Assembly: GCF_009720365.1 (NCBI RefSeq)
Contig: NZ_WBZD01000021.1
Coordinates: forward strand, 186,001-250,000
Origin: Catellatospora paridis
GTDB lineage: Bacteria; Actinomycetota; Actinomycetes; Mycobacteriales; Micromonosporaceae
Direction of reading: 5' to 3'
DNA length: 64,000 nt
Shown: piece by piece, positions 18,778 to 26,866 of the stretch
Layout: every line of letters starts with the position of its first letter
How positions within the stretch are numbered: the stretch's first letter is position 1
Program-made: the position numbers and the translations under genes
The notes under the pieces: model-generated
Database searches by the model: none
Seen by the model: only the letters and a program-made list of their open reading frames with translations
Told to the model about the DNA's origin: nothing

Positions 18778-19100
18778 TCAGTCGTAGGGCCTTTCGCACT
18801 CGTCGGCTCCCCGCATGGAGACCACCGAGTCCGCCCGGAGCATGAAGTCTCTTACATACGGTGTGTGCACGGTGAGGTTCCCGGTGACCTTTTCGGGTTC
18901 CGTCACCGTGACCACCACGAATCCGGCGTCGATGCCTTTCACGTCACCGCAGATCTCCCGGCCGTCGCCGTAGACGACGACCAGCAGGCCGCTCGGGCCG
19001 GCGGGTGCCGACGTGGTCGGGGGAACCAGCCAGGCGATGGCGAACGCCGCGGCGAGCGTGTCGCAGCCTCGTCCGGTACAGGGGACTCGGTGGTGGACAT
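18778..19100 (-). pseudogene. Frameshifted small membrane-anchored or secreted protein gene
   Basis: The ATG at 19100 reads MSTTESPVPDEAATR in one frame. After about 14 codons the coding look moves to another frame: LAAAFAIAWLVPPTTSAPAG, LLVVVYGDGREICGDVKG, then NLTVHTPYVRDFMLRADSV, stopping at 18778. Joined, this gives a plausible protein of about 105 residues with one membrane segment and a beta-rich domain. The span is 323 bases, two more than a multiple of three, so one indel near 19050-19060 breaks it. It may be a true pseudogene or a sequence error. Confidence 0.55.
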
Positions 19101-19153
19101 CGCCACATCGTAGGAAGTGATCACCACTTGTGCTGTCCGGTGCGGCTCACGCC

Positions 19154-19687
19154 TCAGATGGGAGCGCCGGTCTTGCCCCACGGTTTGTAGACGGACAGCA
19201 CGGTGGCGACGGTCAGGACGACGACCGAGGCGATGGAGCCGTCGAGGACCTGTTGGGCGGGCTCGGTGAGCAGGCCGGCGCGGGCGGTGTCGACGGCGTC
19301 CACCAGGGCGGGGTGGCGGGTCAGCATCGGGACGACCAGCACGGCGATGTTGAGGACGAGTTTGACGGCGACCCACCAGTGGCGGAGCACGCCCCAGTGG
19401 CTGCCCACGCCCAGGATCACGCCGGTGACCAGGGCGGCCAGGCCAAGGGGCAGCATCGCGGCGTTGTCGAAGGACAGCATCAGGGCGTACGTCGCCACGC
19501 GGGTGCCCGGGTCGGCGGACGCCTGCGCGCTCAGTGCCATGACGAGCAGCGCGTAGGCGACGCCGAGCCAGCCGACGGACGTGACGACGTGCGCGGTGAG
19601 CAGGAGGCGGCGGGCGTTGCGGGGCAGCCGCGGCGGGCCGGGCCGCGTGCGCGGGGTGCGCCGGACGGGGGTGGCGGTGGCGGTCAC
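19154..19687 (-). CDS. DUF2269-like integral membrane protein
   Basis: 177 residues with four predicted helices: LLLTAHVVTSVGWLGVAYAL (the ARxxLL-TAHV-GW opening is typical of DUF2269-like proteins), MLPLGLAALVTGVILGVG, WWVAVKLVLNIAVLVVPML and ASVVVLTVATVLSVYKPWG. A basic 30-residue N-terminus precedes them. GTG 19687 overlaps the response-regulator stop (GTGA), with AGGAGA upstream inside that gene, so it is the last gene of a kinase-regulator-membrane-protein operon and may be linked to the sensed signal. Function unknown. Confidence 0.78.
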   Translation of the reverse strand: MTATATPVRRTPRTRPGPPRLPRNARRLLLTAHVVTSVGWLGVAYALLVMALSAQASADPGTRVATYALMLSFDNAAMLPLGLAALVTGVILGVGSHWGVLRHWWVAVKLVLNIAVLVVPMLTRHPALVDAVDTARAGLLTEPAQQVLDGSIASVVVLTVATVLSVYKPWGKTGAPI

Positions 19688-20367
19688 GGGTTGTCTCCTG
19701 TCCAGCCGGGCCGGACCAGGCCCGTCTCGTACGCCTCGACGACCAGGTGGGCGCGGTCGCGCGCGCCGAGTTTCACCATGGCGCGGCTGACGTGGGTCTT
19801 GGCGGTGGCCGGGCTGACGAACAGCCGTTCGGCGATCTCGTCGTTGGACAGCCCGGCGGCGACCAGGGCCATCACCTCGCGCTCGCGGTCGGTGAGCGCG
19901 TCCAGCGCGGCCAGCCGGCCGGAGTCCCTGGGCCGCCGCGAGCGCTGGGCGTACTCGGCGATGAGCCGCCGGGTGACGCCGGGGGACAGCAGCGCGTCGC
20001 CGCGGGCGACCACCCGTACCGCCTGGATCAGGTCGGCGGGTTCGGTGTCCTTGACCAGGAAGCCGCTGGCCCCGTCGCGCAGCGCGTCGAACACGTACTC
20101 GTCGAGGTCGAACGTGGTCAGGATGACCACCTTGACGTCGGCCAGCGCCGGGTCGGCGGCGATGCGGCGGGTGGCCTCGATGCCGTCCAGGCGCGGCATG
20201 CGGATGTCCATGAGCACGACGTCGGGGCGCAGCGCGGCGGTCTGGCGTACGCCCTCCTCGCCGTCGCCGGCCTCGCCCACCACGGTGATGTCGTCCTGCG
20301 CGGACAGCAGGGCCCGGAATCCGGCGCGGACCAGCGCCTGGTCGTCGACCAGCAAGACGGTGATCAT
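19684..20367 (-). CDS. NarL/LuxR-family response regulator
   Basis: 227-residue two-component regulator. The receiver domain (1-120) has the acidic pair DD near residue 8, phospho-acceptor D in VVLMDIRMPRLDG, T in ILTTFD and K in LVKDTEPADL. The C-terminal LuxR helix-turn-helix (about 155-215) reads LTDREREVMALVAAGLSNDE followed by IAERLFVSPATAKTHVSR. The start overlaps the kinase stop (ATGA), so kinase and regulator are cognate partners. Targets are unknown but could include its own operon. Confidence 0.93.
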   Translation of the reverse strand: MITVLLVDDQALVRAGFRALLSAQDDITVVGEAGDGEEGVRQTAALRPDVVLMDIRMPRLDGIEATRRIAADPALADVKVVILTTFDLDEYVFDALRDGASGFLVKDTEPADLIQAVRVVARGDALLSPGVTRRLIAEYAQRSRRPRDSGRLAALDALTDREREVMALVAAGLSNDEIAERLFVSPATAKTHVSRAMVKLGARDRAHLVVEAYETGLVRPGWTGDNP

Positions 20368-21488
20368 GATTCGCTCCCGGTGGGCAGGACCGCGCAGACG
20401 GTGAACCCGCCCTCGGCACGCGGTCCGATCGCGACCGTACCGCCCAGCGAGGCGACCCGTTCGCGGATCCCGGACAGGCCGTTGCCGTCGGCGGTGTCTC
20501 CGCCGCGGCCCCGGTCGGTGACGTCGACGACCAGCTCGTCGGCGTCGTAGCCGATCGTCACCTGCGCGTGGTCGACCCCGGCGTGGCGGTGCACGTTGGT
20601 CAGCGACTCCTGCACGATCCGGTACGCCGCCAGATCCACGGACGTGGGCAGCTCGCGGGGTGTGCCGGTGACCCGGACGTCGACCCGCAGCCCGGCCCCG
20701 GCGAACCGCTCGACCAGCTCGTCGAGCCGGTCGATGCTCGGCGCAGGGCTGCGGGGTGCCTGCTCGTCGACGCCGCGCAGCACGCCGAGGGTCGCGCGCA
20801 GCTCGCGCAGGGTGTCCCGGCTGGCCGTCTTGATCGCGGCGAGCGCCGTGCGGGCCTGCTCCGGGTCGTCGTCGAGCAGGTGCAGCGCGACCCCGGCCTG
20901 CACGTTGATCAGGGAGATGTGGTGGGCGACGACGTCGTGCACCTCGCGGGCGATGCGCAGCCGCTCGTCGCCGACCCGGCGGCGGCGCAGCTCCAGCATC
21001 CGGTCGCGGTTGCTGCGCATCACCTGCGCGATGAGCAGCACCCCGACGAGCACGCCCGCGACCACGACCCAGTGCCAGGACAGCAGGGCCTGCTCGCGCA
21101 GCCGCCAGCCGACGAGCACGAGCAGGGCGTACCCGAGCCCGGCGGTGACCCAGGCCGCGGCCCGGTGCCCGAGCACCACGGCGGCGATCAGGCTGAACAG
21201 GAAGGCGAGGAAGAACGGGCCCCATGGATAACCGAGTGCGACGTAGGCCAGGGTGAGGGCGCTGACCGTGGCGAGGGCGGCGTACACGTGCACGCGGGCC
21301 AGCCACATCGCGGCGGCGGACCCGGCCAGCAGGGCGTAGCCGAACCAGTCGAGCGCGCGGGGTGCGACCACATCGTTGTGGCTGCCGGCAACTGTCGCGG
21401 CGAAGGTCACCCCGACCATCTGAATCAGGGCGATGAGCACGGGGAGGAATCGGCGGCCCCGGACTCGTTGAGGGTGTTCCCAGGTCAT
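20364..21488 (-). CDS. Sensor histidine kinase (HisKA_3 type)
   Basis: 374-residue NarX/DesK-like membrane kinase. The N-terminal half carries about five or six hydrophobic segments with very short loops, so sensing is probably intramembrane. The dimerisation/phospho-acceptor box is RIAREVHDVVAHHISLINVQ with the histidine near residue 190. The HATPase_c domain shows ESLTNVHRHAG (N box) and DRGRGGDTADGNGLSGIRER (G boxes). ATG 21488 is chosen over the longer frame to 21530. First gene of the operon with the response regulator and the membrane protein. Confidence 0.9.
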   Translation of the reverse strand: MTWEHPQRVRGRRFLPVLIALIQMVGVTFAATVAGSHNDVVAPRALDWFGYALLAGSAAAMWLARVHVYAALATVSALTLAYVALGYPWGPFFLAFLFSLIAAVVLGHRAAAWVTAGLGYALLVLVGWRLREQALLSWHWVVVAGVLVGVLLIAQVMRSNRDRMLELRRRRVGDERLRIAREVHDVVAHHISLINVQAGVALHLLDDDPEQARTALAAIKTASRDTLRELRATLGVLRGVDEQAPRSPAPSIDRLDELVERFAGAGLRVDVRVTGTPRELPTSVDLAAYRIVQESLTNVHRHAGVDHAQVTIGYDADELVVDVTDRGRGGDTADGNGLSGIRERVASLGGTVAIGPRAEGGFTVCAVLPTGSES

Positions 21489-21625
21489 GGTCACCACGCT
21501 AGGCGCGGCGGGGGTGCCCCGTCGTCGCACGGCGGGAGTGAACGCGCCTACTCCCCGGGGAGTAGGCGCGGGTGTTCAGTCGCAGCCGGGGCTGCATGCG
21601 GTGATCGCCTCGGCCTTGCCGAGGT

Positions 21626-22066
21626 TCAGGCGGGGATCGGGCGAGTGGCGGTGGCCAGGCCGGCCAGCACGGCCATCGCCTGGTCGGCGTCGGCGCAGCC
21701 GACGAACAGGTGGTCGTGGAAGTATCCGGCCACCACGTTGCAGCTGATGCCGACGTCGGCCAGGGCGGTGGAGACGGCTGCGGTCAGCCCGACGGCGTCC
21801 AGTGCCGAGTGCACCCGCAGGGTGATCCACGCGGCGACGAAGTCGTAGGGCAGCCCGGCCGCGTCGGCCTCGGCCCGCATCACCACCAGCGTGGTGCCCT
21901 CCGGCTCGGCGACCATGACGACCGGGTGCACCCCCGGCGGGACCTTGCCCGTGACGGTGGTGAAGACGTATTCGTACGGGTGGCGCTGGGGCTGCAGGCC
22001 GTGCAGCAGCGCGCCCAGGTCGCGTTCTCCGGTCACGACTGCCATCCTGTCAGGTCCGCGGGTCAT
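21626..22066 (-). CDS. ACT-domain protein
   Basis: 146-residue protein made of two ACT-like halves: PYEYVFTTVTGKVPPGVHPV, then AAWITLRVHSALDAVGLTAA with VSTALADVGISCNVVAGYF. This matches the small stand-alone ACT-domain proteins that are thought to bind amino acids or similar ligands. It has no catalytic domain. Its ATG follows the upstream oxidoreductase stop by one base (TGAgATG), so it is read by coupled translation; an alternative start is 22045. A metabolic link to the oxidoreductase is not obvious. Confidence 0.82.
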   Translation of the reverse strand: MTRGPDRMAVVTGERDLGALLHGLQPQRHPYEYVFTTVTGKVPPGVHPVVMVAEPEGTTLVVMRAEADAAGLPYDFVAAWITLRVHSALDAVGLTAAVSTALADVGISCNVVAGYFHDHLFVGCADADQAMAVLAGLATATRPIPA

Positions 22067-22067
22067 C

Positions 22068-23663
22068 TCAGGTCACCGTGACCGCGAGCGTCTGCCAACC
22101 TGTCGCGCCGTCGGGGAACGGGTCGGCCCGCTGCTCGGTCTGCACCGCTCCGGTGGCGTCGACGGCACGTACCCGCAGCGTGTGGCTGCCGGCGGTGGTG
22201 GCGGGCCAGTCCCAGACCCACTGCACCCAGGTGTCGGTGGACGGCACGGGCAGCAGTCGGGCCTGCTGCCACGGCGTGTCGTCGACCTGGACCTCGACCG
22301 CGCTGATGCCGCGGTGCTGGGCCCAGGCGACCCCGGCGACGGTCACCGTGCCCGCCGCCAGCTGCGCGAACGCCTTGGGCCGGTCGATGCGCGAGGCGGT
22401 CTTGACCGGGCCCATCGCGGCCCAGCCGCGCTGCACCCAGTACGCGTCGAAGCTGCTGAAGGTCGACAGTTCCAGTGAGGTGATCCATTTGGCGGCGCCG
22501 ACGTAGCCGTAGAGGCCGGGGGTGAGCATGCGGACCGGGAACCCGTGCTCCGGTGGCAGCGGCTGGCCGTTCATGCCCAGTGCCAGCATCGCGTCGCGGC
22601 CGTCGAGCACGGTGGCGACCGGGGTGCCGATGGTGATGCCGTCCGCGGCCCGGGCGACGATCTGGTCCGCGCCGGCCTGCACGCCCGCGGCACGTAGCAG
22701 CGGTGCGAGCGCCACCCCGAGCCAGCGCGCGTTGCCCACGTACGGGCCGCCGACCTCGTTGGACACGCAGTTGAGCGTGATGTCGCGTTCGATCAGCGGC
22801 TGCTTGAGCAGGTCGTCGAAGCTGAGCTCGACAGGCCGGTCGACCATCCCGGTGATCTGCAGGCTCCACTGGCGTGGATCGATGCGCGGCACGGTGAGCG
22901 CGATGTCGACGCGGTAGAAGTCCTGGTTGGGCGTGTAGAAGCCGGGTGTCTGCTCCGGGGGCGGTCCCGCGTCGGCCGGAGCGGGCAGGGTGATCGCGTC
23001 GCGGGCCTCGTCTGCGGCCTGGGCGCCGGTGCGGCGGATGATCGCGGCGAGGCCGCCCGCGAGCGCGGTGCCCAGTGCCACCAGCCCGGCCGCGACGAGG
23101 AACGAGCGCCGTCCAGTCGGGCCTGGTGCGGCCGCCGTCTCGTGGACTGGCGGTGTTCCCGACTCTGGCGCAGTCGCGGGTTCGGACGTGCCTGCGGCTG
23201 GGCTCGTCCCGGACGCCGGGGATGGGGGCGGGGGTGCGGTGACGGCTTTCGGAGCCAGCCAGGCGAGCAGTCCGGCGGAGACCGCTCCGGCGAGCAGGGA
23301 GGGCAGGGCGTCGAGCGGGCGGGCGCCGGGGCGGGCCAGCGCGGCGGCCGCGCCGACCAGGCCGAGCGCGCCGATGGCGAGCAGTGCGGCGGTGCGGTGG
23401 CGCACCGCGAGCACGCCGACCGCGGCGGCCAGGGCCGCGAGCACGACCAGGATGGTGCCGATGAGCAGCGGTTTGTCGTTGGTGCCGAAGGTCGCGACGG
23501 CGAATTCCTTCACCGGCGTCGGGGTGGCGTCGATGACGGTGCCGCCGATGGCGACCAGCGGCGAGGACTCGGGCCGCACCAGCGAGGCGACGAGTTCGGC
23601 GGTGGCGATGCCGCCGGCGGCGGCCAGCAGCCCGCTGAGCGCGGGACGGATGAGACGTCGCAT
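22068..23663 (-). CDS. Membrane-anchored molybdopterin oxidoreductase (sulfite oxidase family)
   Basis: 531 residues. The N-terminal part (about 1-185) has five hydrophobic helices interrupted by a Pro/Ala-rich loop. From about residue 235 the sulfite-oxidase-type molybdopterin domain follows: FYTPNQDFYRVDIALTVP, molybdenum-ligand cysteine in TLNCVSNEVGGPYVGNARW, then the C-terminal dimerisation (Mo-co_dimer) domain with VAGVAWAQHRGISAVEVQVD. The catalytic domain probably faces the outside. In mycobacteria a comparable oxidoreductase travels with fasciclin-domain genes under SigK control, and the same neighbours are present here. Confidence 0.9.
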   Translation of the reverse strand: MRRLIRPALSGLLAAAGGIATAELVASLVRPESSPLVAIGGTVIDATPTPVKEFAVATFGTNDKPLLIGTILVVLAALAAAVGVLAVRHRTAALLAIGALGLVGAAAALARPGARPLDALPSLLAGAVSAGLLAWLAPKAVTAPPPPSPASGTSPAAGTSEPATAPESGTPPVHETAAAPGPTGRRSFLVAAGLVALGTALAGGLAAIIRRTGAQAADEARDAITLPAPADAGPPPEQTPGFYTPNQDFYRVDIALTVPRIDPRQWSLQITGMVDRPVELSFDDLLKQPLIERDITLNCVSNEVGGPYVGNARWLGVALAPLLRAAGVQAGADQIVARAADGITIGTPVATVLDGRDAMLALGMNGQPLPPEHGFPVRMLTPGLYGYVGAAKWITSLELSTFSSFDAYWVQRGWAAMGPVKTASRIDRPKAFAQLAAGTVTVAGVAWAQHRGISAVEVQVDDTPWQQARLLPVPSTDTWVQWVWDWPATTAGSHTLRVRAVDATGAVQTEQRADPFPDGATGWQTLAVTVT

Positions 23664-23684
23664 GGGAGTCCTCCTTGGAGGAGT

Positions 23685-23761
23685 CGGGAAGGGCGCCTTC
23701 CGCGCGGAAGGCTGGCGGAGCCGATGCTCGTGCCGCGGCTGCGGCGGAGGCGCCCTTCCCG
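23685..23761 (-). terminator. 13-bp inverted repeat with nested palindrome
   Basis: CGGGAAGGGCGCC (23685-23697) pairs exactly with 23749-23761. Inside it, GCCTTCCGCGCGGAAGGC (23695-23712) is a perfect 18-base palindrome that competes with the left arm. It lies between the fasciclin stop and the oxidoreductase start on the minus strand, so it may end or attenuate read-through between them. Confidence 0.6.
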
Positions 23762-23768
23762 CCGTCGG

Positions 23769-24413
23769 TCAGGACGGAGGCATGAGCACGCTGTCGACGA
23801 GGTAGACCACGCCGTTGCGGGTCTGGATGTTGCCGCAGACGATCATCGCGGTGTCGTTGACCTTGAATTCGGTGCCGCTGCCGGTGACCGTGACGTCCGC
23901 GCCTTCGAGCGTCTTGTGGGTGCCGGCGAGCGCGTCGGGCGCGGTCTTTCCGGATACCACGTGGTAGGTCAGGATCTTCTTGAGCATGTCCTTGTCGGCG
24001 AGCACCTTGTCCAGGTCGGCCTTCGGGATCTTCGCGAATGCCTCGTTGGTCGGCGCGAAGACGGTGACGGCCTCGGCGCTGTTGAGCGTGTCGGCCAGGT
24101 CGCCGGCCTGGATCGCGGCGACCAGCGTGGACAGCTGCGGGTTGGCCGCCGCCGCGGTGGCGACGGGCTGCTGGGCCATCATCTCCAGGCTGCCCGGGTT
24201 GGCCGGGTCGGTGGGAATGCTGGCGCAGGCCGGTCCGAACTCGCCGCCGGCGGTGCCGGCGGGCATGGACGGCAGGGCCGTCGGGACCGTGGTCGGCAGG
24301 GCGGTCGGCACCGCGGCCGGCGCCACGGTCTCGCTCCCGCAGGCGCTGAGCGCCAGCGAGAGCGAGAACGCGGCGACGGCCGCGAGCGCGGTGAGCTTCC
24401 TCTTCCCGTACAT
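23769..24413 (-). CDS. Fasciclin (FAS1) domain lipoprotein, MPT70/MPT83-like
   Basis: 214-residue secreted lipoprotein. The signal peptide ends in LSLALSACGSE, a clear lipobox (lipidated cysteine near residue 26). A Pro/Thr/Ala linker precedes one FAS1 domain: LVAAIQAGDLADTLN, VTVFAPTNEAFAKIP (H1 box), ILTYHVVSGKTAPDAL (YH motif) and VYLVDSVLMPPS (H2). Similar single-domain proteins MPT70 and MPT83 are SigK targets in mycobacteria. GGAGGAAAGGAACC precedes the ATG. The upstream CCGGTG...CACCGG pair may be a control site. Confidence 0.9.
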   Translation of the reverse strand: MYGKRKLTALAAVAAFSLSLALSACGSETVAPAAVPTALPTTVPTALPSMPAGTAGGEFGPACASIPTDPANPGSLEMMAQQPVATAAAANPQLSTLVAAIQAGDLADTLNSAEAVTVFAPTNEAFAKIPKADLDKVLADKDMLKKILTYHVVSGKTAPDALAGTHKTLEGADVTVTGSGTEFKVNDTAMIVCGNIQTRNGVVYLVDSVLMPPS

Positions 24414-24512
24414 GACGGTGGTTCCTTTCCTCCGGTGAAAACCTCCACCGGTGATTCGACACTGAACCCGTCATGGTTTGGTGCGATTAGCGCGATTTTT
24501 GTCGGTTTTTTT

Positions 24513-25250
24513 CTATTTCATAGGTATCTCAGCAATGATGGGCAGTGTCGGGCTGGCCGAACCACCGGCCGGCTCCACGGTCAGGCCCATCGCGTCGGCG
24601 GCGTTGACCCCGCTGACCAGGTGCGTGGCGGTGCCCTGCCCGGCGGCCAGCACCCCGGCCGAGTGCGGCGTCGTGCCCTCCATCAGCCAGAACTGGTACG
24701 CCTTCTGCGCCCCCGGCGAGTGCGTGGCCAGCAGGATCACCGCGGCGTCCTGGCTGGGTGAGGCCACCACGGTGACCTTGCCGCCACCGGCCACGGTGGA
24801 CGTGCGCACCGTCGCGTCCTGCGCGGTCAGCACCGCCTGCGTACGCGCCAGCTGCTGCTGCGCGGCCTGCGCCGTGGCCCGCTCGTCGCGCAACCGCTGC
24901 TCCTGCACCGTCCAGGTCGCCCCGCCGACCAGCGCCGCGACCAGCAGGCACGCGGCCGTGGTCAGCGCCGCCGGATGCCGCCACCAGCGCGTGGGCTCGC
25001 GCCGTACGCGCACCGGCCGGGCCGGCGGGATCTGCCGGGTGCGCCGCACCGCGGCCAGCACGTTCTCCCGCAGCGCCGGCGGCGGCACCGACCAGGCATC
25101 GTCGGCCAGCCGCGCCACGGTCTCGTTCAGCTCGGCCACCTCGGCCGCGCACGTCTCGCACCCGCGCAGGTGCTGGATGAACGTCTCGCGCTCGGACTCG
25201 TCCAGCGCGTGCAGCACATACGGACCGGCCAGGGAGTGGATCTCGCTCAT
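24513..25250 (-). CDS. rskA: Anti-sigma-K factor (RskA-like)
   Basis: 245-residue single-pass anti-sigma factor. The N-terminal cytosolic zinc-binding ASD is seen as HALDESERETFIQHLRGCET then CAAEVAEL, giving the H-x3-C-x2-C pattern. A helix near 95-118 (ALTTAACLLVAALVGGATW) and an extracytoplasmic RskA domain with AYQFWLMEGTTPHSAGVL follow. Such proteins hold SigK until regulated proteolysis. ATG 25250 overlaps the stop of a 23-residue micro-ORF (ATGA), replacing what would normally be direct coupling to sigK. Confidence 0.92.
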   Translation of the reverse strand: MSEIHSLAGPYVLHALDESERETFIQHLRGCETCAAEVAELNETVARLADDAWSVPPPALRENVLAAVRRTRQIPPARPVRVRREPTRWWRHPAALTTAACLLVAALVGGATWTVQEQRLRDERATAQAAQQQLARTQAVLTAQDATVRTSTVAGGGKVTVVASPSQDAAVILLATHSPGAQKAYQFWLMEGTTPHSAGVLAAGQGTATHLVSGVNAADAMGLTVEPAGGSASPTLPIIAEIPMK

Positions 25251-25318
25251 GCCGACACCTCGCTCCGCTCGCCGTCGGCATATACCGAGCCCATGATTCG
25301 CTCGCTCTGCTCGCTCAT
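25247..25318 (-). CDS. Micro-ORF 2 in the sigK-rskA chain (23 aa)
   Basis: 24 codons including the stop, starting MSEQSERIMGSVYADG and ending EVSA. Its ATG overlaps the stop of micro-ORF 1, and its TGA overlaps the rskA ATG, both as ATGA. It could serve only to carry ribosomes from sigK to rskA through the inserted repeat; no function as a peptide is claimed. Confidence 0.5.
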   Translation of the reverse strand: MSEQSERIMGSVYADGERSEVSA

Positions 25319-25386
25319 GCCGACACCTCGCTCCGCTCGCCGCCGGCATATACCGAGCCCATGATTCGCTCGCTCCGCTCGCTCAT
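25315..25386 (-). CDS. Micro-ORF 1 in the sigK-rskA chain (23 aa)
   Basis: 24 codons including the stop, starting MSERSERIMGSVYAGG and ending EVSA. ATG 25386 overlaps the sigK stop, and its TGA overlaps the ATG of micro-ORF 2. It differs from micro-ORF 2 at two residues (R/Q and G/D). The 72-base length with a 4-base overlap exactly explains the 68-base repeat period. Confidence 0.5.
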   Translation of the reverse strand: MSERSERIMGSVYAGGERSEVSA

Positions 25387-26000
25387 GCCGACACCTCCAC
25401 GCCGAGGCAGTCGCGCAGCCGGATCAGGCCGTCGCGCATGCGGGTCTTCACGGTGGGCAGCCCGGCGCCCAGCAACTGGGCCACCTGCTGATAGGTGTAA
25501 CCGCCGTAGTAGGCCAGGGTGATCGCCTCGCGCTGCAGGTCGGTGAGGGTCTTGATGCACCGGCGCACCTGCTGGCGCTGCAGCCGCGCGGTGGCCTGCT
25601 CGACCACCTCGTCGGCGGGCGTCTGCGTCGCCTCCGGCGCCATCCGCTGCACCCGGTCCAGCGCGGCCTGCTCGGAGCGCACCCGGTCCACGGCGCGGCG
25701 GTGGGTGATGGTGAAGACCCACGCGGTCGCCGAGCCGCGGGCCGGGTCGAAGCGGCTGGCCGTGCGCCACACCTCGACCAGCGCCTCCTGCGCGACCTCC
25801 TCGGCCTGCGCCGGGTCGCGCACGACGCGCCGGGCCAGCCCGTAGACGCGCGGCGCGACCAGCTCGTAGAGCCTGGTGAAGGCGGCCTCGTCGCCGCGGG
25901 CCACGGCCCGCAGCAGCGTCTCGGCGTCGGCGGGCGGCGCCACGTCGGGCACGCTCGACAGCCGATCGGGCCGTTGGTACGGCTGTTCGTCACCGTTCAC
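25383..26000 (-). CDS. sigK: ECF sigma factor, SigK-like
   Basis: 205-residue ECF factor. Region 2 is FTRLYELVAPRVYGLARRVV with EEVAQEALVEVWRTASRFDP and SATAWVFTITHRRAVDRVRS; region 4 is LTDLQREAITLAYYGGYTYQ then QVAQLLGAGLPTVKTRMRDG. Sequence and context (RskA-like anti-sigma downstream, fasciclin lipoprotein and molybdopterin enzyme beyond) fit the SigK group. GTG start at 26000 with AGGGCGG upstream. It would be held inactive by the neighbouring RskA and would switch on the fasciclin cluster and itself. Confidence 0.92.
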   Translation of the reverse strand: MNGDEQPYQRPDRLSSVPDVAPPADAETLLRAVARGDEAAFTRLYELVAPRVYGLARRVVRDPAQAEEVAQEALVEVWRTASRFDPARGSATAWVFTITHRRAVDRVRSEQAALDRVQRMAPEATQTPADEVVEQATARLQRQQVRRCIKTLTDLQREAITLAYYGGYTYQQVAQLLGAGLPTVKTRMRDGLIRLRDCLGVEVSA

Positions 26001-26235
26001 AGTTCCGCCCTTCCGGCGTGGATCTGTTCACCCGTCACTTGCGTATCACCGATGATTCGGCGCCGAACCCGCCGCGGATGGGTCCGATCTCGTCTACCAC
26101 CCACTGCGATCATCGCCCGCCTCGTGTCGTCACCGCGACAGGAAGGAACCGGCGGTCACGTGAAGGTCGACATCGATCAGGTGATCCACCTCTCAGGGGA
26201 GCGCGCCTGACCAGGTCATCTGCGTATGGTCAGGA

Positions 26236-26252
26236 AACGGAACCGTACCGTT
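26236..26252. promoter_or_regulatory. Candidate TetR operator
   Basis: AACGGAACCGTACCGTT has inverted arms AACGG/CCGTT, and it overlaps GGAAC...GTTCC. It lies 30 bases before the TetR start and upstream of the exporter, where an autoregulatory operator would be expected. Confidence 0.5.
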
Positions 26253-26281
26253 CCGCATCTCCCTTCCCCCCGGAGCCTGTC

Positions 26282-26842
26282 ATGAGCCGTGCCCGCGTGC
26301 CCGCCGGAGCGCCCCTGTGCGCCGCCGTGCGCGAGCTGCTGTGCGAGGTCGGCTACGACAAGATGACCATGGACGCGATCGCGTCGCGCGCGCACATGAG
26401 CAAGGCGACGCTGTACCGGCACTGGCCGGGAAAGCCCGACCTCGTCGCCCAGGTGCTGCGCCAGCAGCAGGTCGAGGACGTCACGCCCGCCGACACCGGC
26501 AGCCTGCGCGGCGACCTGATCGAGCTGCTCGCCGCTGCGGCCCGCTGCGTGGTCGACGAGGGGCCGCTGATCCACGCGCTGTCCTTCGCGATGCAGACCG
26601 ACCCCGAACTTGCCGGCATCGTCCGCGGCCAGGTGTATCCCGAGATCCACCGGCACACCGAGGCGCTGCTGGAGCGCGCGGTGCAGCGCGGCGAGATCAA
26701 GCCGCAGCCCTTCGACAGCCTTTTCCCCGACCTCGTCACGGCACTGCTGATGGCGAGGCACCTCGGACACGGCCGGCCGCTCGACGACGAGTACCTGGCC
26801 CGGGTCTGCGACGAGGTCCTGCTCCCCGTCCTGGCCCGCTGA
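26282..26842 (+). CDS. TetR-family transcriptional regulator
   Basis: 186-residue TetR repressor. The N-terminal helix-turn-helix (about 15-60) reads VGYDKMTMDAIASRAHMSKA then TLYRHWPGKPDLV, canonical for the family. The C-terminal ligand domain is of the TetR_C type seen with drug exporters (HALSFAMQTDPELAGIVRG). ATG 26282 has a GGAG eight bases upstream. It is 24 bases ahead of a DHA2 exporter in the same direction, so it probably represses both and is relieved by the exported compound. Confidence 0.92.
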   Translation: MSRARVPAGAPLCAAVRELLCEVGYDKMTMDAIASRAHMSKATLYRHWPGKPDLVAQVLRQQQVEDVTPADTGSLRGDLIELLAAAARCVVDEGPLIHALSFAMQTDPELAGIVRGQVYPEIHRHTEALLERAVQRGEIKPQPFDSLFPDLVTALLMARHLGHGRPLDDEYLARVCDEVLLPVLAR

Positions 26843-26866
26843 AAACCCCCACCGAAAGGCACGACG

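Larger units (their letters stand above)
25246..25397 (-). repeat. 68-bp tandem repeat between sigK and rskA
   Basis: Two copies, 25246-25313 and 25314-25381, differ at only a few bases, and a partial third copy (CTCATGCCGACACCTC) runs into the sigK 3' end. Each unit duplicates the junction GAGGTGTCGGCATGAGCGAG, so each carries a TGA/ATG overlap. The core GAGCGGAGCGAGCGAATCATG looks like a dispersed repeat that I associate with Micromonosporaceae genomes. Confidence 0.9.

Noticed and set aside
26018-26281. N-terminal extension of the TetR gene from 26018
   Set aside because: The extra residues look non-coding, and an operator-like palindrome and a ribosome site lie just before ATG 26282.
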